Below, one piece after another: positions 54,117-63,789 of a stretch of 64,000 bases of DNA. A program made the position numbers and the translations under genes. A model generated the notes under the pieces. It saw only the letters and a list, made by a program, of their open reading frames with translations. It did not search any database and was not told the DNA's origin. Origin of the DNA: Euglena gracilis (lineage: Eukaryota; Euglenida; Euglenophyceae; Euglenales). The DNA lies in the NCBI GenBank assembly GCA_039621445.1, contig CP154955.1:61683293-61747292 (forward strand), given 5' to 3'. How positions within the stretch are numbered: position 1 is the first letter of the stretch; every line of letters begins with the position of its first letter.

Positions 54117-55590
54117 TTTTGTGCCAGAAACAGGGCGCTGGCGGGTCGAAAAACGCTCGTTTTTGGCTCAAAAACAGTTTCTCTGGGTCCGGGAGGCCAA
54201 AAAACATCGTTTGGGGCAAAAAAAATTTTTTTTTGATTTTTTTCGACTTTTTTGACCCGGCTTTGACCCAAAGTCAATGGGGCGGCCGCCCAAAACGGGG
54301 CGCCAGCGGGTCGAAAAACGCTCGTTTTCGGCTCAAAAACAGTTTTTCTGGGTCCGGGAGGCCAAAAAACATCGTTTCGGGCAAAAAAAAATTTTTTGAT
54401 TTTTTTCGACTTTTTTGACCCGGCTTTGACCCAAAGTCAATGGGGCGGCGGCCCAAAACGGGGCGCTGGCGGGTCGAAAAACGCTCGTTTTCGGCTCAAA
54501 AACAGTTTTTCCGGGTCCGGGAGGCCAAAAAACATCGTTTCGGGCAAAAATTTTTTTTGATTTTTTTCGACTTTTTTGACCCGGTTTTGACCCAAAGTCA
54601 ATGGGTCGGCGGCCCAAAACGGGGCGCTGGCGGGTCGAAAAACGCTCGTTTTCGGCTCAAAAACAGTTTTTCCGGGTCCGGGAGGCCAAAAAACATCGTT
54701 TCGGGCAAAAAAAAATTTTTTGATTTTTTTCGACTTTTTCGACCCGGTTTTGACCCAAAATCAATGGGTCGGCGGCCCAAAACGGGGCGCTGGCGGGTCG
54801 AAAAACGCTCGTTTTCGGCTCAAAAACAGTTTTTCCGGGTCCGGGAGGCCAAAAAACATCGTTTGGGGCCAAAAAAAATTTTTCGATTTTTTTCGACTTT
54901 TTCGACCCGGTTTTGACCCAACGTCAATGGGGCGGCGGCCCAAAACGGGGCGCTGGCGGGTCGAAAAACACTCGTTTTCGGCTCAAAAACAGTTTTTCCG
55001 GGTCCGGGAGGCCAAAAAACATCGTTTCGGGCAAAAAAAATTTTTTTTGATTTTTTTCGACTTTTTTGACCCGGTTTTGACCCAAAGTCAATGGGTCGGC
55101 GGCCCAAAACGGGGCGCTGGCGGGTCGAAAAACGCTCATTTTCGGCTCAAAAAACAGTTTTTCTGGGTCCGGGAGGCCAAAAAACATCGTTTCGGGCAAA
55201 AAAAATTTTTTTGATTTTTTTCGACTTTTTTGACCCGGTTTTGGCCCGAAGTCAATGCGTCGGCGGCCCAAAACGGGGCGCTGGCGGGTCGAAAAACGCT
55301 CATTTTCGGCTCGAAAACAGTTTTTCCGGGTCCGGGAGGCCAAAAAACATCGTTTTGGGCAAAAAAAATTTTTCGATTTTTTTGGACTTTTTTGGCCAAA
55401 AATGGCTAAGTAGAACAGTGGGAAAATGTCAATGCGTCGGCGGCCCAAAACGGGGCGCTGGCGGGTCGAAAAACGCTCATTTTCGGCTCGAAAACAGTTT
55501 TTCCGGGTCCGGGAGGCCAAAAAACATCGTTTTGGGCAAAAAAAATTTTTTCGATTTTTTTGGACTTTTTTGGCCAAAAATGGCTAAGTC
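54117..55590. repeat. 163-bp tandem array, about nine copies
   Basis: Each unit has GGGGCGCTGGCGGGTCGAAA, AACGCTCGTTTTCGGCTC, GGGTCCGGGAGGCCAAAAAA, CATCGTTTCGGGC, an A/T run and GACCCGGTTTTGACCCAAAG. Spacing is about 160-165 bases; the last two units are longer and carry TGGCTAAGT. Long frames across it on both strands result from periodicity not divisible into sense and are not genes. Confidence 0.9.
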
Positions 55591-56010
55591 GAACAGAGGG
55601 AAAAGTGTACAAAATGGCCTAAATTGGCCGAAAAACGGCCGTATCTCGGGCTGGGCGGTGAGTTAAAGGGAAACCAAAATCCCAGTAGATACAGCGTTCC
55701 AAGGGCTTCAATTTAGGTCTGTGGACATTTCTTTTGATTTTGCATCATTTTCGAGAAATTTGGAAAACATCGATTTTTTGACCCCCCACCCCCCGAAAAC
55801 GGCCAAGTCGAACAGAGGGAAAAGTGTACAAAACGGCCATCCGGGCCGAAAACGGCCGTATCTCGGGCTAGGCGGGGAGTTGCGGGGAAATCAAAATACC
55901 AGTGGATGGGGTGTTCCAAGGGCTTCAAATCAGGTCGCCGGACATTTCCCTTGATTTGGCTTCATTTTGGAGATATTTTGAAAATTGACATTTTTTTGGC
56001 CGAAATGGCA
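55590..56010. repeat. Duplicated segment GGCCGTATCTCGGGCT
   Basis: AACAGAGGGAAAAGTGTACAAA, CGAAAACGGCCGTATCTCGG, GGGAGTT and GTTCCAAGGGCTTCAA occur at 55590-55735 and again at 55810-55950. Follows the tandem array directly. Confidence 0.75.
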
Positions 56011-56223
56011 GAGTCCAAAGAGGGGGGGGGGCCGATCCTACCCAGTTTGGACCCCTTCGCGCGTGAATAACTCGGGCCTGGCGGGGAGTTGGGGGTCAAC
56101 CCCGGGTGATTCGGAAACTAGGAATCCAGTCGCTCGTGACTGAAAAAAAATTTTTCGGGAACGGGGCCGGGATCATGGTGATAATCCGCCGGTTCCCGAG
56201 GTGGCCCCGAGGGGGGGGGGGCC

Positions 56224-56370
56224 TACAAGGTACCAGCAACCCCAAAGAGCCGCCCAACTAGGGTTAAAAACATGGGGGGACCCGAGCGAGGTGCCGAAGG
56301 CGCCGAGCGAGGGTCCCCCCATGTTTTTAACCCTAGTTGGGCGGCTCTTTGGGGTTGCTGGTACCTTGTA
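56224..56370. repeat. Perfect 60-bp hairpin
   Basis: Arms 56224-56283 and 56311-56370 are exact reverse complements (TACAAGGTACCAGCAACCCC... outermost) around a 27-base loop containing GGTGCCGAAGGCGCC. It includes a telomere-like AACCCTA word. Could be a foldback element or a recent inverted duplication. Confidence 0.9.
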
Positions 56371-56544
56371 GAGACCAATCTAACAATGTTGAGTGGGAAA
56401 TGTTCTGCTGTTTGGACAAGAATCGTAACCCTAACCCTACTCCTTCAAATAACCTCATAAATTCTTTTTGGGCACAGGAAAACGCCATCAGCAAATTCTT
56501 TTGCACCGCGCCTTCGGCGCCCTAGGTCGACTGGCAGGGAGGAG

Positions 56545-56900
56545 AAGCAACATACTCGGGGGCTAAGTTGTCTTTGTGGCTCACTCTGGCATAGGCGGGG
56601 GGGGGGGCTCCGCCCCCCCCCCCTTGCACCCCCCTCAAATAACAAAATCCCTTCTATGTTGGCAACATACCCGGAGGGCTAAATCCTTTTTGTGCGAAAT
56701 TTTGGCATTATATTGAAAATTCAATGGGGAGAGGTGTTTTTTTTGTCAAAAGTGGCCCAAAATGGACATTCCCCCCCCCAAGTTTTTGCATATTCACCCC
56801 CGATTGGTGAATCGGGGGTGAATATGCACCATATGTGAATATGAGCCATTAGGGTGGGTTTTGACTGGTGTTGAGGTGATTTGGACAAAATTTGTTTTTC
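56545..56900. repeat. CAACATACTCGGGGGCTAAG repeat, copy 2
   Basis: Same word order as 32130-32480, with an additional small hairpin ATTCACCCCCGATTGG/CGAATCGGGGGTGAAT near 56790-56825. Confidence 0.7.
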
Positions 56901-57370
56901 AGCCCCCCCCCCCCTACCCCCCCCTACCCTACCCCTCCTACCCTCACCCGGGTTCGTGCCATATGTGATCTGAAGGCTGAATTCCCTTTTGTCATGTACA
57001 ATGACTGTGTGTTGTTCAGGTGATTTGCAACAAGATCAATGCAAATTTGGCCATCAGAAATTTGAAGGGTTTCAAAAACCTTACACAAAAACAGCAGATG
57101 CCATTCCAGGCCCGTTCCTGTCTTCCACTTCCCCGTCGTCCACAAACCTTTTTTTTCTGCCCACCCGTGACACATCCAAGCAGTTTCCCACCTGCACTCT
57201 CTCCATTAACATGCCCCCCCCCCCTTACTGGTCCCGTCATATGGCCCCTTTTTGGGTCCATGGGAACAGTGAGGGGGGGGGGGACAAGCTCCCCCCTTAC
57301 TGTTCCCATGGCCATGACTAGCCAACCACCCAAAAGGCCACCTAAAATGCCAAAATGAAGCATTTATGGT
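56900..57370. other. C-run rich region, no gene
   Basis: CCCCCTACCCC runs and a small inverted pair (GGGAACAGTGAGGGGGGGGG / CCCCCCTTACTGTTCCC, 57261-57310). No coding motif recognised. Confidence 0.5.
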
Positions 57371-57424
57371 TCAACTACTTGTAACCGTGTTCAAAGGCCC
57401 GGCGCCTGCCCTGTAATTCGGGGT

Positions 57425-57530
57425 CGTGAACACGAATTACAGGGCGATAATTCCTGAACCCGATTTCATGCCCTGATAATCGTGTTCAGGGTGAACACAA
57501 ATTACAGGGGATGAAATCGGGTTCAGCATT
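57425..57530. repeat. GAACACGAATTACAGGGC direct repeat, left copy
   Basis: About 100 bp: ACAAATTACAGGG, ATAATTCCTGAACCC, ATTTCATGCCCTGATAATCG, GGTTCAGCATTTTTTGA. Right copy at 58608-58718. The two bracket the recombinase relic between them. Confidence 0.8.
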
Positions 57531-57534
57531 TTTT

Positions 57535-58092
57535 GACGATACCCGACACCCAGGCGGCAAGCCCACGGAACGTCTCATCCGTCGCAGGCAGGCTGAGCAA
57601 GCTCCCAGCCGTATGCCGGGACGACCGGAAGAGCCAATTCCCATGCACCCCAGCAGGCGCCAAACCGACTGGTGTTCGGTGCTGCTCAAAAGCAGCCACT
57701 GGGCAAGTTGTCGGATCGAGCTCTTCCACGATGACCTGTCGCAAAAGGGCCATATCCGACTTTCTCAGTGATTGCTGGTGGTTTTTCATGGTGGCAACGG
57801 ACACGGAAAGCATCTTATGACCATCCTCCATCTTGGATTCGGCGAACGAATCCACTTGCAACCTCCGAAGCACTTCGCTGCACTGTCCGGTGCAGAAACC
57901 CATGTTTGCCCGTTGAGCCTCAAACGGTCTGCTCCATTGCACTGTGTCGAGGATGCCAGGAAGTTCTGCAGGTTGCAGAATATCCTCTGGAGGGTGCGCA
58001 GCCTCACCAATGGCTTTTTTGGTTGCCTCGCGGGTGAGAGCAGCCGCCATCAATTTTTGCAGCTGTGGGAGTTGCATTTTAGAGGATGGCAT
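57535..58092 (-). pseudogene. Tyrosine-recombinase-like protein, relic copy 1
   Basis: An open minus frame of 189 codons. The core reads GFCTGQCSEVLRRLQVDSF, SVATMKNHQQSL, then DPTTCPVAAFEQHR. A helix with (T)G..xEVLRRL, a strand, and a later PVxAFxxHR(x) helix recall the catalytic fold of tyrosine recombinases (first Arg box onward), but I do not see a full R-H-R-Y set, so activity is not claimed. A diverged second copy is at 59430-59880. Frame shifts join it to 58265-58440. Confidence 0.5.
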
Positions 58093-58264
58093 AAACGGGG
58101 TTTCTGGCTTTGTTGAGGCGTGAATTCGGGCAACGGCGTTCAGGTATCCCCTGAACGTGGATGCTTTCAGTTGTCCGAATCTGAATTTTTGGCCACACTG
58201 TGCCCGGCGTTGGTCCTCACATTGTTTGATGACCGCCGCCCATCGAACAATAGTGGAGGATCAA

Positions 58265-58440
58265 TCACCCAAGCTGCCCAAGCACAAAGGAAAGCGTCCA
58301 GTTCGTCGTAGACGGCGCCAAGCACACCACACACTTCCTCAAGTTCAAGGAGGTGTGTGAGTGCGGCTTGCTCCGTCCCTTCCGTCCCGGATGCTTTCTT
58401 TTTGGTAGCCTCTGCCAGAAGGTTACCGTGCAGGGGGTCA
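58265..58440 (-). pseudogene. N-terminal segment linked to recombinase relic 1
   Basis: Reads DPLHGNLLAEATKKK, then YDELDAFLCAWAAWVIDPPL. It lies in the right order upstream of the recombinase-like frame and matches 47930-48240. Function unknown. Confidence 0.45.
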
Positions 58441-58607
58441 ACAGCAGGGTTCTTCCCCCCACCCCAACCCTGCTTGATTGTGGCCAGAAATCCAGCAATT
58501 TTTGGGGGTTGTTACTCCAGCAACCGTTAAGCTCTAAGCTGAACATCGGCCAAGCATTGTGGGGGCCGTTGGGGGGGGGGGACCGGGCGCCATATCTCGT
58601 TTTCCGA

Positions 58608-58718
58608 GTGAACACAAATTACAGGGCAATAATTCCTGAACCCAATTTCATGCCCTGATAATCGTGTGCAGGGTGAACACGAATTACAGGGCATGAAATC
58701 AGGTTCAGCATTTTTTGA
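58608..58718. repeat. GAACACGAATTACAGGGC direct repeat, right copy
   Basis: Same words in the same order and orientation as 57425-57530. Each copy also contains inverted sub-words, suggesting split direct or inverted termini as in tyrosine-recombinase retroelements. Confidence 0.8.
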
Positions 58719-58817
58719 AAATTTTGGGCAAAAAAAAACGCCCCGAAAGTGCCCAAAACCATGGCGTGAAGCACATCCGGCGCCGGGCCTCTTTGAACAC
58801 GGTTGCAGAAAAAACGT

Positions 58818-58893
58818 GGGTTATAACCCGATTACAGGCTGTAAGACGGGTCAAGGGCGCCGTCTTACGGCCTGTAATCGGGTTATACCCACG
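58818..58893. repeat. Hairpin GGGTTATAACCCGATTACAG
   Basis: Near-perfect 33-bp arms (GGGTTATAACCCGATTACAG... and complement) around a CAAGGGCGCC loop. Sits beside the right 58608 repeat. Confidence 0.8.
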
Positions 58894-59149
58894 CTTTTTT
58901 GTATAGAAAAACTGCACCTGCACAACATCCATTTTGGCGTTGGTTTGGTGCTTGACGGGAATGAGAGACCTAAAACCGACCAAAAAAAATTCCCTTTCTT
59001 CTCTTTGTTCCAAGAATCCTTTCCAAAAAGTGCCCTGGCACTGTACTGTTCCCGTCCCCCCAATGGAAAAAGTAAGGGGGGGGGACAGTAAGAGGGAGGG
59101 GCATGGTAATTGTCTCTCTGCATACCCATGAAAGCAAACCCTCCCCCCA

Positions 59150-59240
59150 AATACCTCCCCAAATAATACCCCCCTCTCGGGCCGGGACTTCAGGCAAAAA
59201 AAAATGATAGCACCCCGGGGGTGTTATTTGGGGGGGGGGT
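59150..59240. repeat. AATAATACCCCCC foldback pair
   Basis: CCCCAAATAATACCCCCC and GGGGGTGTTATTTGGGGGGG. Small copy of the 13640-14060 family with CGGGCCGGGACTTC inside, a word also found at 13711. Confidence 0.65.
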
Positions 59241-59429
59241 TGGGCCAAGCCTCAGCGCTCCATGCAGACAAACCATCTAGGTTGCTGGTTTGTAGCAAGT
59301 CTACAAACCTGCCCTTGTCATATCTTGAAATTCACGAGTGAGTGTCAGCCGAAGAAAATTTATCACAGCTTCGTATTTCTATTTCTTTCTTCAGAAGTGG
59401 TTGGAAGAAACAATAATGCATGAATCTCA

Positions 59430-60110
59430 GAAACCCCCCAAATGACCTCCCCTTTTGCCCTGGCCAGGACCCCGGAGGGCCACTGAGGGGGGGGGGGGTC
59501 GCTGAGCTCTTATCCCTTTAGGGTAAGAGCGAAGCTTACCCCATGTGATCAACAATGATAAAAGTTTGTGATCCACGTGATTTAGGTCGCCTGGCAGGTT
59601 TTTCATTGTTCCCACGATGATGCTATACAATTTGCGCCCCTCAAAAACTTTAGGTTTATAACTTTCCACCACCAATCGCCGAAGAACCTCCCCTCGATAG
59701 CCGGTGGTGTACCCCAACAGAAGCAAGTTCCTCCTTTGGACCAAAAAATGGAGTCTTCCCTTTTGCCTCCTTCAAAAACAGTGAGCAACTCGTCCGCCTG
59801 CAGAACATTGTTTGCCAACCCACCCTTGGCCACCTGTGCTTTTTTGGCCCTTTTGCGTGACGAGCGGCCGCATCAAAGCATTGAAGTGCGGGAACTGGCT
59901 CAGGGACGAGGGTACAATGATGGTAAAAACGAGAGCCAATGCCTTGTAAATGTTGCTGACGACAATTACATATTTCTGAAAAGTGGACACTGGCATGCAG
60001 TGGTGTATAAACAATTTCTCGGGGGGGGGGGGGGCGAGATCATGGGCCAAAAGCGAAGTTAGCGCCGGCCATAAACAGAGGAATTCCAAAAATAGCACTT
60101 TCAAAAATTG
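59430..60110 (-). pseudogene. Tyrosine-recombinase-like protein, relic copy 2 (frameshifted)
   Basis: Minus strand pieces in several frames: GIPLFMAG near 60075, NVLQADELLTVFEGGKRED near 59760-59815, then LLLLGYTTGYRGEVLRRLVV and IIVGTMKNLPGDLNHVDHKL at 59540-59730. The GYTTGYRGEVLRRL block aligns with GFCTGQCSEVLRRL of copy 1, and GTMKN with ATMKN. Its Arg in GYRGE is the better candidate for the first catalytic residue. Broken by at least two frameshifts. Confidence 0.5.
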
Positions 60111-60200
60111 TATATCCCACTCCCCCCTGGGATCCCCCCCGGGAGGGGGGGGCTCGGCCGGACCCACCATCCCTCCCCCCCTCCCCTCGGGTGTCAACGA
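60110..60200. repeat. TATATCCCAC-C/G-run repeat
   Basis: AAAAATAGCACTTTCAAAAA, TGTATATCCCACTCCCCCC, GGGGGGGGCTCGGCCGGACC and CACCCTCCC. The same words are at 52770-52870 and, in reverse, at 53550-53640 and 16290-16520. Confidence 0.55.
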
Positions 60201-60289
60201 CTGAACAACGCCTTGTTACCCCCCAAATGCTCAAATAAGGGGGGTCAAATAAGGGGGGGGTCAAAAAGTCCTTTAGAAATAGGGCAAAA

Positions 60290-60570
60290 AAATTTTCGGC
60301 GCCTTCGGCACATGATTTTTTTTTCGCCGGACCCAAATACCACCCCCCCCCCTAAATGACCCTATTAATGTTGCTTCAGGACCCCCCAAAGGGTCATCTA
60401 GGGGGGGGGTCATTTAGGGGGGGGGATGCTTTTCCCAATGAAAAATGGCTCTGCTCCACGACCCCCCCCTAGATGACCCCCCCGGGGGGTCATCTAGGGG
60501 GGGGGTCATTTAGGGGGGGGGTGGTGGTACTCAATTACCAGTAAGGGGGGGTCACATAAAGGGGGGGGGG
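60290..60570. repeat. AAATGACCCCCC foldback cluster
   Basis: CCCCCCCCTAAATGACC, GGGTCATCTAGGGGGGGGG, GGTCATTTAGGGGGGGG and CCTAGATGACCCCCC in both orientations. Another C/G-run-ended family, probably two nested copies. Confidence 0.65.
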
Positions 60571-60599
60571 TATTAAAATTGTTTGTATGTGTTGTTTTA

Positions 60600-60910
60600 T
60601 TTTTGCCGCCCGAAGGCAGCGAGACGGTAGCAGTTTTTTTTTGAAAGAAGGCATTGAACGTGACAAAAAAAAACGTGGCAATTTTTTGACATCATGACAT
60701 TTTGACATTCTGACATCATCACAGTTTGAAAGTTTTCAAACTGCCAATGGGCGGCAAGACGGTGTTGCCTTTTGTGTTTTGGGATTTCAAGCGAGTGCAA
60801 AATGCGAAAAAGAGGTTACTTCCCAAAACAAAAAAGTATGTTGCCGCCCGAAGGGCGGTTGGACGGTTGTGCAATTTTCTAAAAATATTCCCCAAAAAGA
60901 GCAAAATTTG
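60600..60910. repeat. Reverse copy of the 51.2-51.4 kb repeat
   Basis: GCCGCCCGAAGGCAGCGAGACGG, TTTTGTGTTTTGGGATTTCAA and ATGTTGCCGCCCGAAGGGC are the reverse of words at 51220-51380. No credible frame. Confidence 0.5.
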
Positions 60911-60961
60911 TCAACTTCTCCTGGAAAATATTGAACGTTAGAAGCCGAGTGAAGATACTGC

Positions 60962-61283
60962 AGGGTCCCGCAGACCAGAGTGGTCCCGCAGGGGATCAAC
61001 GTCGGGCCCGCCCTCCTGCAGCGGGACATCGACGCCACCTGCGCGGCGGTGAAGACGCACTCCCGCCCGTATTTTCACGACATCATCATCGGTACGCGGC
61101 AGGGAGCGGAAGAGACGGACGAGGAGTTCTACCAGAAGCATGCCTGAGAAGTCCGTGAGACGTTGCTGGCCTTGGAGAAGGACAGATGGGTCACCGACAG
61201 CCGCAAGGTCAAGCTCTTCGTGCGGCAGGTCGAGTTCGTGGGGCACGTCCTGGGGCATGGTAGGAGGGCGCCTGCCCCGGGCT
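60962..61283 (+). pseudogene. Reverse transcriptase fragment
   Basis: Reads TRVVPQGINVGPALLQRDID, then YFHDIIIGTRQG and RQVEFVGHVLGHG. VPQGxxxxPAxxQ and (V)EFxGHVxG are standard RT palm and thumb marks. The metal-binding box, usually Tyr-x-Asp-Asp, is YFHD here, so one catalytic Asp is lost. A TGA at 61145-61147 also breaks the frame. Confidence 0.8.
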
Positions 61284-61724
61284 CATAGCTGGCACTTCGT
61301 TTAAAACGAAGTCAAAAAAAACACGTTTTTTTTTAAAAAAAAACATGTTTTTTTTAAAAAAAAAACAAAAAAAACGCCATTGAGGGTCCAGGGCAAAAAA
61401 ATTTTTTGCCTTTAATTTTGGCTTTTTTTGCCCATCCTCAGTCAGAGAAAGGCACCAAATTTGGGATGTTTCAAGTTAGTTTGGAATGGTTTCAAGCCAA
61501 AATGGCAGAAAAATGCCCTATTTTGACCATTCTTGTTGAAGACAACCAAAAGTGTTGGTTTTCAAGTCATTTTGAGCAAAGATTGTTTCACCCTTGCGAT
61601 CAAAGGCAAAATTTGGACCATCATTTTTCCCTTTGTTTTTTTTGCCGTTTTTTTTGCCCGTTTTTTTTAATAAAAAACAAAAAAACGTTTTTTTTTAAAA
61701 AAAACAAAAAAAACGCCAGCTATG
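61284..61724. mobile_element. hAT-like short element, CATAGCTGGC family, nested in the retrotransposon
   Basis: 441 bases with ends CATAGCTGGC / GCCAGCTATG. Flanks CCCGGGCT and CCCAGGCA match at 6 of 8. Same length as, and opposite orientation to, the copy at 62556. It splits RT from the connection domain. Confidence 0.8.
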
Positions 61725-61732
61725 CCCAGGCA

Positions 61733-62532
61733 AGTGGTGCAGCACTGGCAGCTGCCGCCGACGGTCAGTAGTCTCTGCGCATTTCTCGGCGTCTGCAATT
61801 ACTATGCAGGGTACGTCAGGCTCTACGCAGAGCTGGCGGCGCCGTTGCAGGAGAAGCTGAAGTTGCCGAGGGAGCTGACCTAGGCGGGATCCAAGCACCC
61901 AGTGGTGTGGACGGAGCAGGAGAAGGAGGCGTTTGACAAGCTGAAGAAGGCCCTTGTCGCCGACCTGGAGCTGTACCACATCGATCCAGCCAAGCCGTTC
62001 GTCCTGCGCACCGACGCGTCGCACTACGCCATCGGAGCGGTGCTGGAGCAGTTGGAGCAGTGGAGCAGACGGCGTGCCGCGGGTGGAGGACCTGCGGCCA
62101 GGGGCCTCCGTCCCGGTGGCCTTCATGTCCCGGAAGGTCACCGAGGGGCAGCACCTTTGGTGGGACGTCCGGGACAAGGAGACGTATGCCGTGGTGGCCG
62201 CCCTCGACAAGTGGGCGGGCTTCCTGCTGGACAACGAGATCCTCGTGCTGACCGACCACCGCAGCCTCGAGTCGCGGTACAAGGAGTACGTCGTCGGAGT
62301 GGGCCCGCAGGGGAGGCGGGCACGGTGGTATGCGACGCTCAACGAGTTCGGCATCACCGTGGTGCACGTCCCCGGCGAAACCAACGTGGTGGGCGATGCC
62401 ATGTCCCGCTGGGCCTACCCGGCCTCACAAGGTTGGCGCGACACCTCGTGGCACGGCACCGAGGCCGACACGAAGGAGATGAGGGCACACATCCTGGAGG
62501 AGAAGCTGCGCGAGAAGTCCACCCCGAAATAG
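61733..62532 (+). pseudogene. Connection and RNase H domains
   Basis: LCAFLGVCNYYAGYVRLYAE opens the connection. Then KLKKALVADLELYHIDPAKP, FVLRTDASHYAIGAVLEQLE, VAFMSRKVTEGQHLWWDVRD, KETYAVVAALDKWAGFLLDN, LVLTDHRSLESRY and GETNVVGDAMSR form a full Ty3-type RNase H with its Asp-Glu-Asp residues in TDAS, KETYAV and TDHRS. A TAG at 61881-61883 and a frameshift near 62060 interrupt it. It ends at a TAG after KLREKSTPK. Confidence 0.85.
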
Positions 62533-62555
62533 GTGCACCTCGAGGACGAGGAGAC

Positions 62556-62996
62556 CATAGCTGGCGTTTTTTTTGTTTTTTTCAAAAAAAAAATGTTTTT
62601 TTTGTTTTTTATTAAAAAAAAAAGGGCAAAAAAAACGGCAAAAAAAAACAAAGGGGAAAATGATGGTCCAAATTTTGCCTTTGCTCGCAAGGGTGAACCA
62701 ATCTTTGCTCAAAATGACTTGAAAACCAATACTTTTGGTTGTCTTCAACAAGAATGGTCAAAATAGGGCATTTTTCTACCATTTTGGCTTGAAACCATTC
62801 CAAACTAACTTGAAACGTCCCAAATTTGGTGTCTTTCTCTGACCGAGGATGGGCAAAAAAAGCTAAAATTAAAGGCAAAAATTTTTTTGCCCTGGACCCT
62901 CAATGGCGTTTTTTTTTGTTTTTTTTAAAAAAAAACATGTTTTTTTTAAAAAAATGTGTTTTTTTTGACTTCGTTTTAAACGAAGTGCCAGCTATG
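62556..62996. mobile_element. hAT-like short element, CATAGCTGGC family, perfect target duplication
   Basis: 441 bases, ends CATAGCTGGC / GCCAGCTATG (perfect 10 bp). Flanks GAGGAGAC at 62548-62555 and 62997-63004 are identical. The interior includes CAAATTTTGCCTTTGCTCGC and TCTCTGACCGAGGATGGGC between A/T runs. No frame. Confidence 0.9.
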
Positions 62997-63004
62997 GAGG
63001 AGAC

Positions 63005-63442
63005 CAAGGCGGAGCAGGTGGGGATTCAACCCTTCAGGAGGGGAGAGAGCGGGCTGTCATCCAGTTGATCCCCAGTCGTTCGCCGCGGTCCCGTCAGCGT
63101 CCCACATCGCCGTCACCACGCGCAGCCGCCTCGACACGCATCGCAACGCCCGAGATGCGCCAGCAGACGCCCGGCACAGTACGCGATCCGAGCACCCACG
63201 CGAGATGCACCCGTCAGCCTCATCACCCGCGACCCCAGCAGTCCCACCGTTGGCATCGTCTGCGGCAGTCCCACCGTCTGTGTCGTGCATCCCACCACCA
63301 GTGTCCGTGCCAGCACCATCGTCCAGCGCGCCATCGTCAGTCACACCACCGGCACCGCAGTCCACCGCACCGCAGTCCATCGCCCTGTCCGCAGCGCCCA
63401 CGGTCCCGTCCACCGCGTCCGCAGCCGGTGTGCCATCACCGG
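63005..63442 (+). pseudogene. Pro/Ser/Ala-rich spacer of the retrotransposon
   Basis: C-rich sequence open in several frames; one reads ASSPATPAVPPLASSAAVPP, another is rich in His, Arg and Pro. Spacers of this sort occur between RNase H and integrase in some large elements. Which frame was used is not certain. It resumes after the insertion at 63443. Confidence 0.45.
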
Positions 63443-63614
63443 CAGGGCTGACGTTTTTTTTGTTTTAAAACAAAGCAAAAAAACGTTCATGAATAAAAAA
63501 CGGTTTAAAAACGGTTTTTTGTTTCAAAAAAGAGTGTTTTTTTTAAATAAAACACTACAAATATGAAAAAAACTTGTTTAAAAACACTTGTTTTAAAACA
63601 ATGCCTCAGCCCTG
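63443..63614. mobile_element. hAT-like short element, CAGGGCTGA ends, perfect target duplication
   Basis: 172 bases. CAGGGCTGA / TCAGCCCTG are perfect inverted ends. Flanks ATCACCGG at 63435-63442 and 63615-63622 are identical. CAGGG ends with an 8-bp duplication are typical of hAT elements. Interior homologous to 49936-50108. Confidence 0.9.
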
Positions 63615-63789
63615 ATCACCGGTTGTACCCGTCCCGTCCGCAGCGCCCACCGTCCCGTCCGCCGCATCCCCGTCCAGTGTGCCGTCACCGGCCGTCCCCA
63701 TCCCGTCCGCCGTGTCCACAGCCGGTGTGTCGTCACCGGCCGCGGCAGTCCCCTCTGCGTCGCCTGCAGCTGGTGTGCAGTCATCAGCC

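Noticed and set aside
54440-55666. Repetitive frames of 158-217 codons on both strands
   Set aside because: Follow the 163-bp tandem array, mutually incompatible, no codon-level conservation visible.
61902-62615. Continuous frame of 237 codons across the RNase H region
   Set aside because: After about 62060 this frame is Arg/Gly-rich and loses homology; the RNase H reading moves to another frame, so it is a frameshifted pseudogene.
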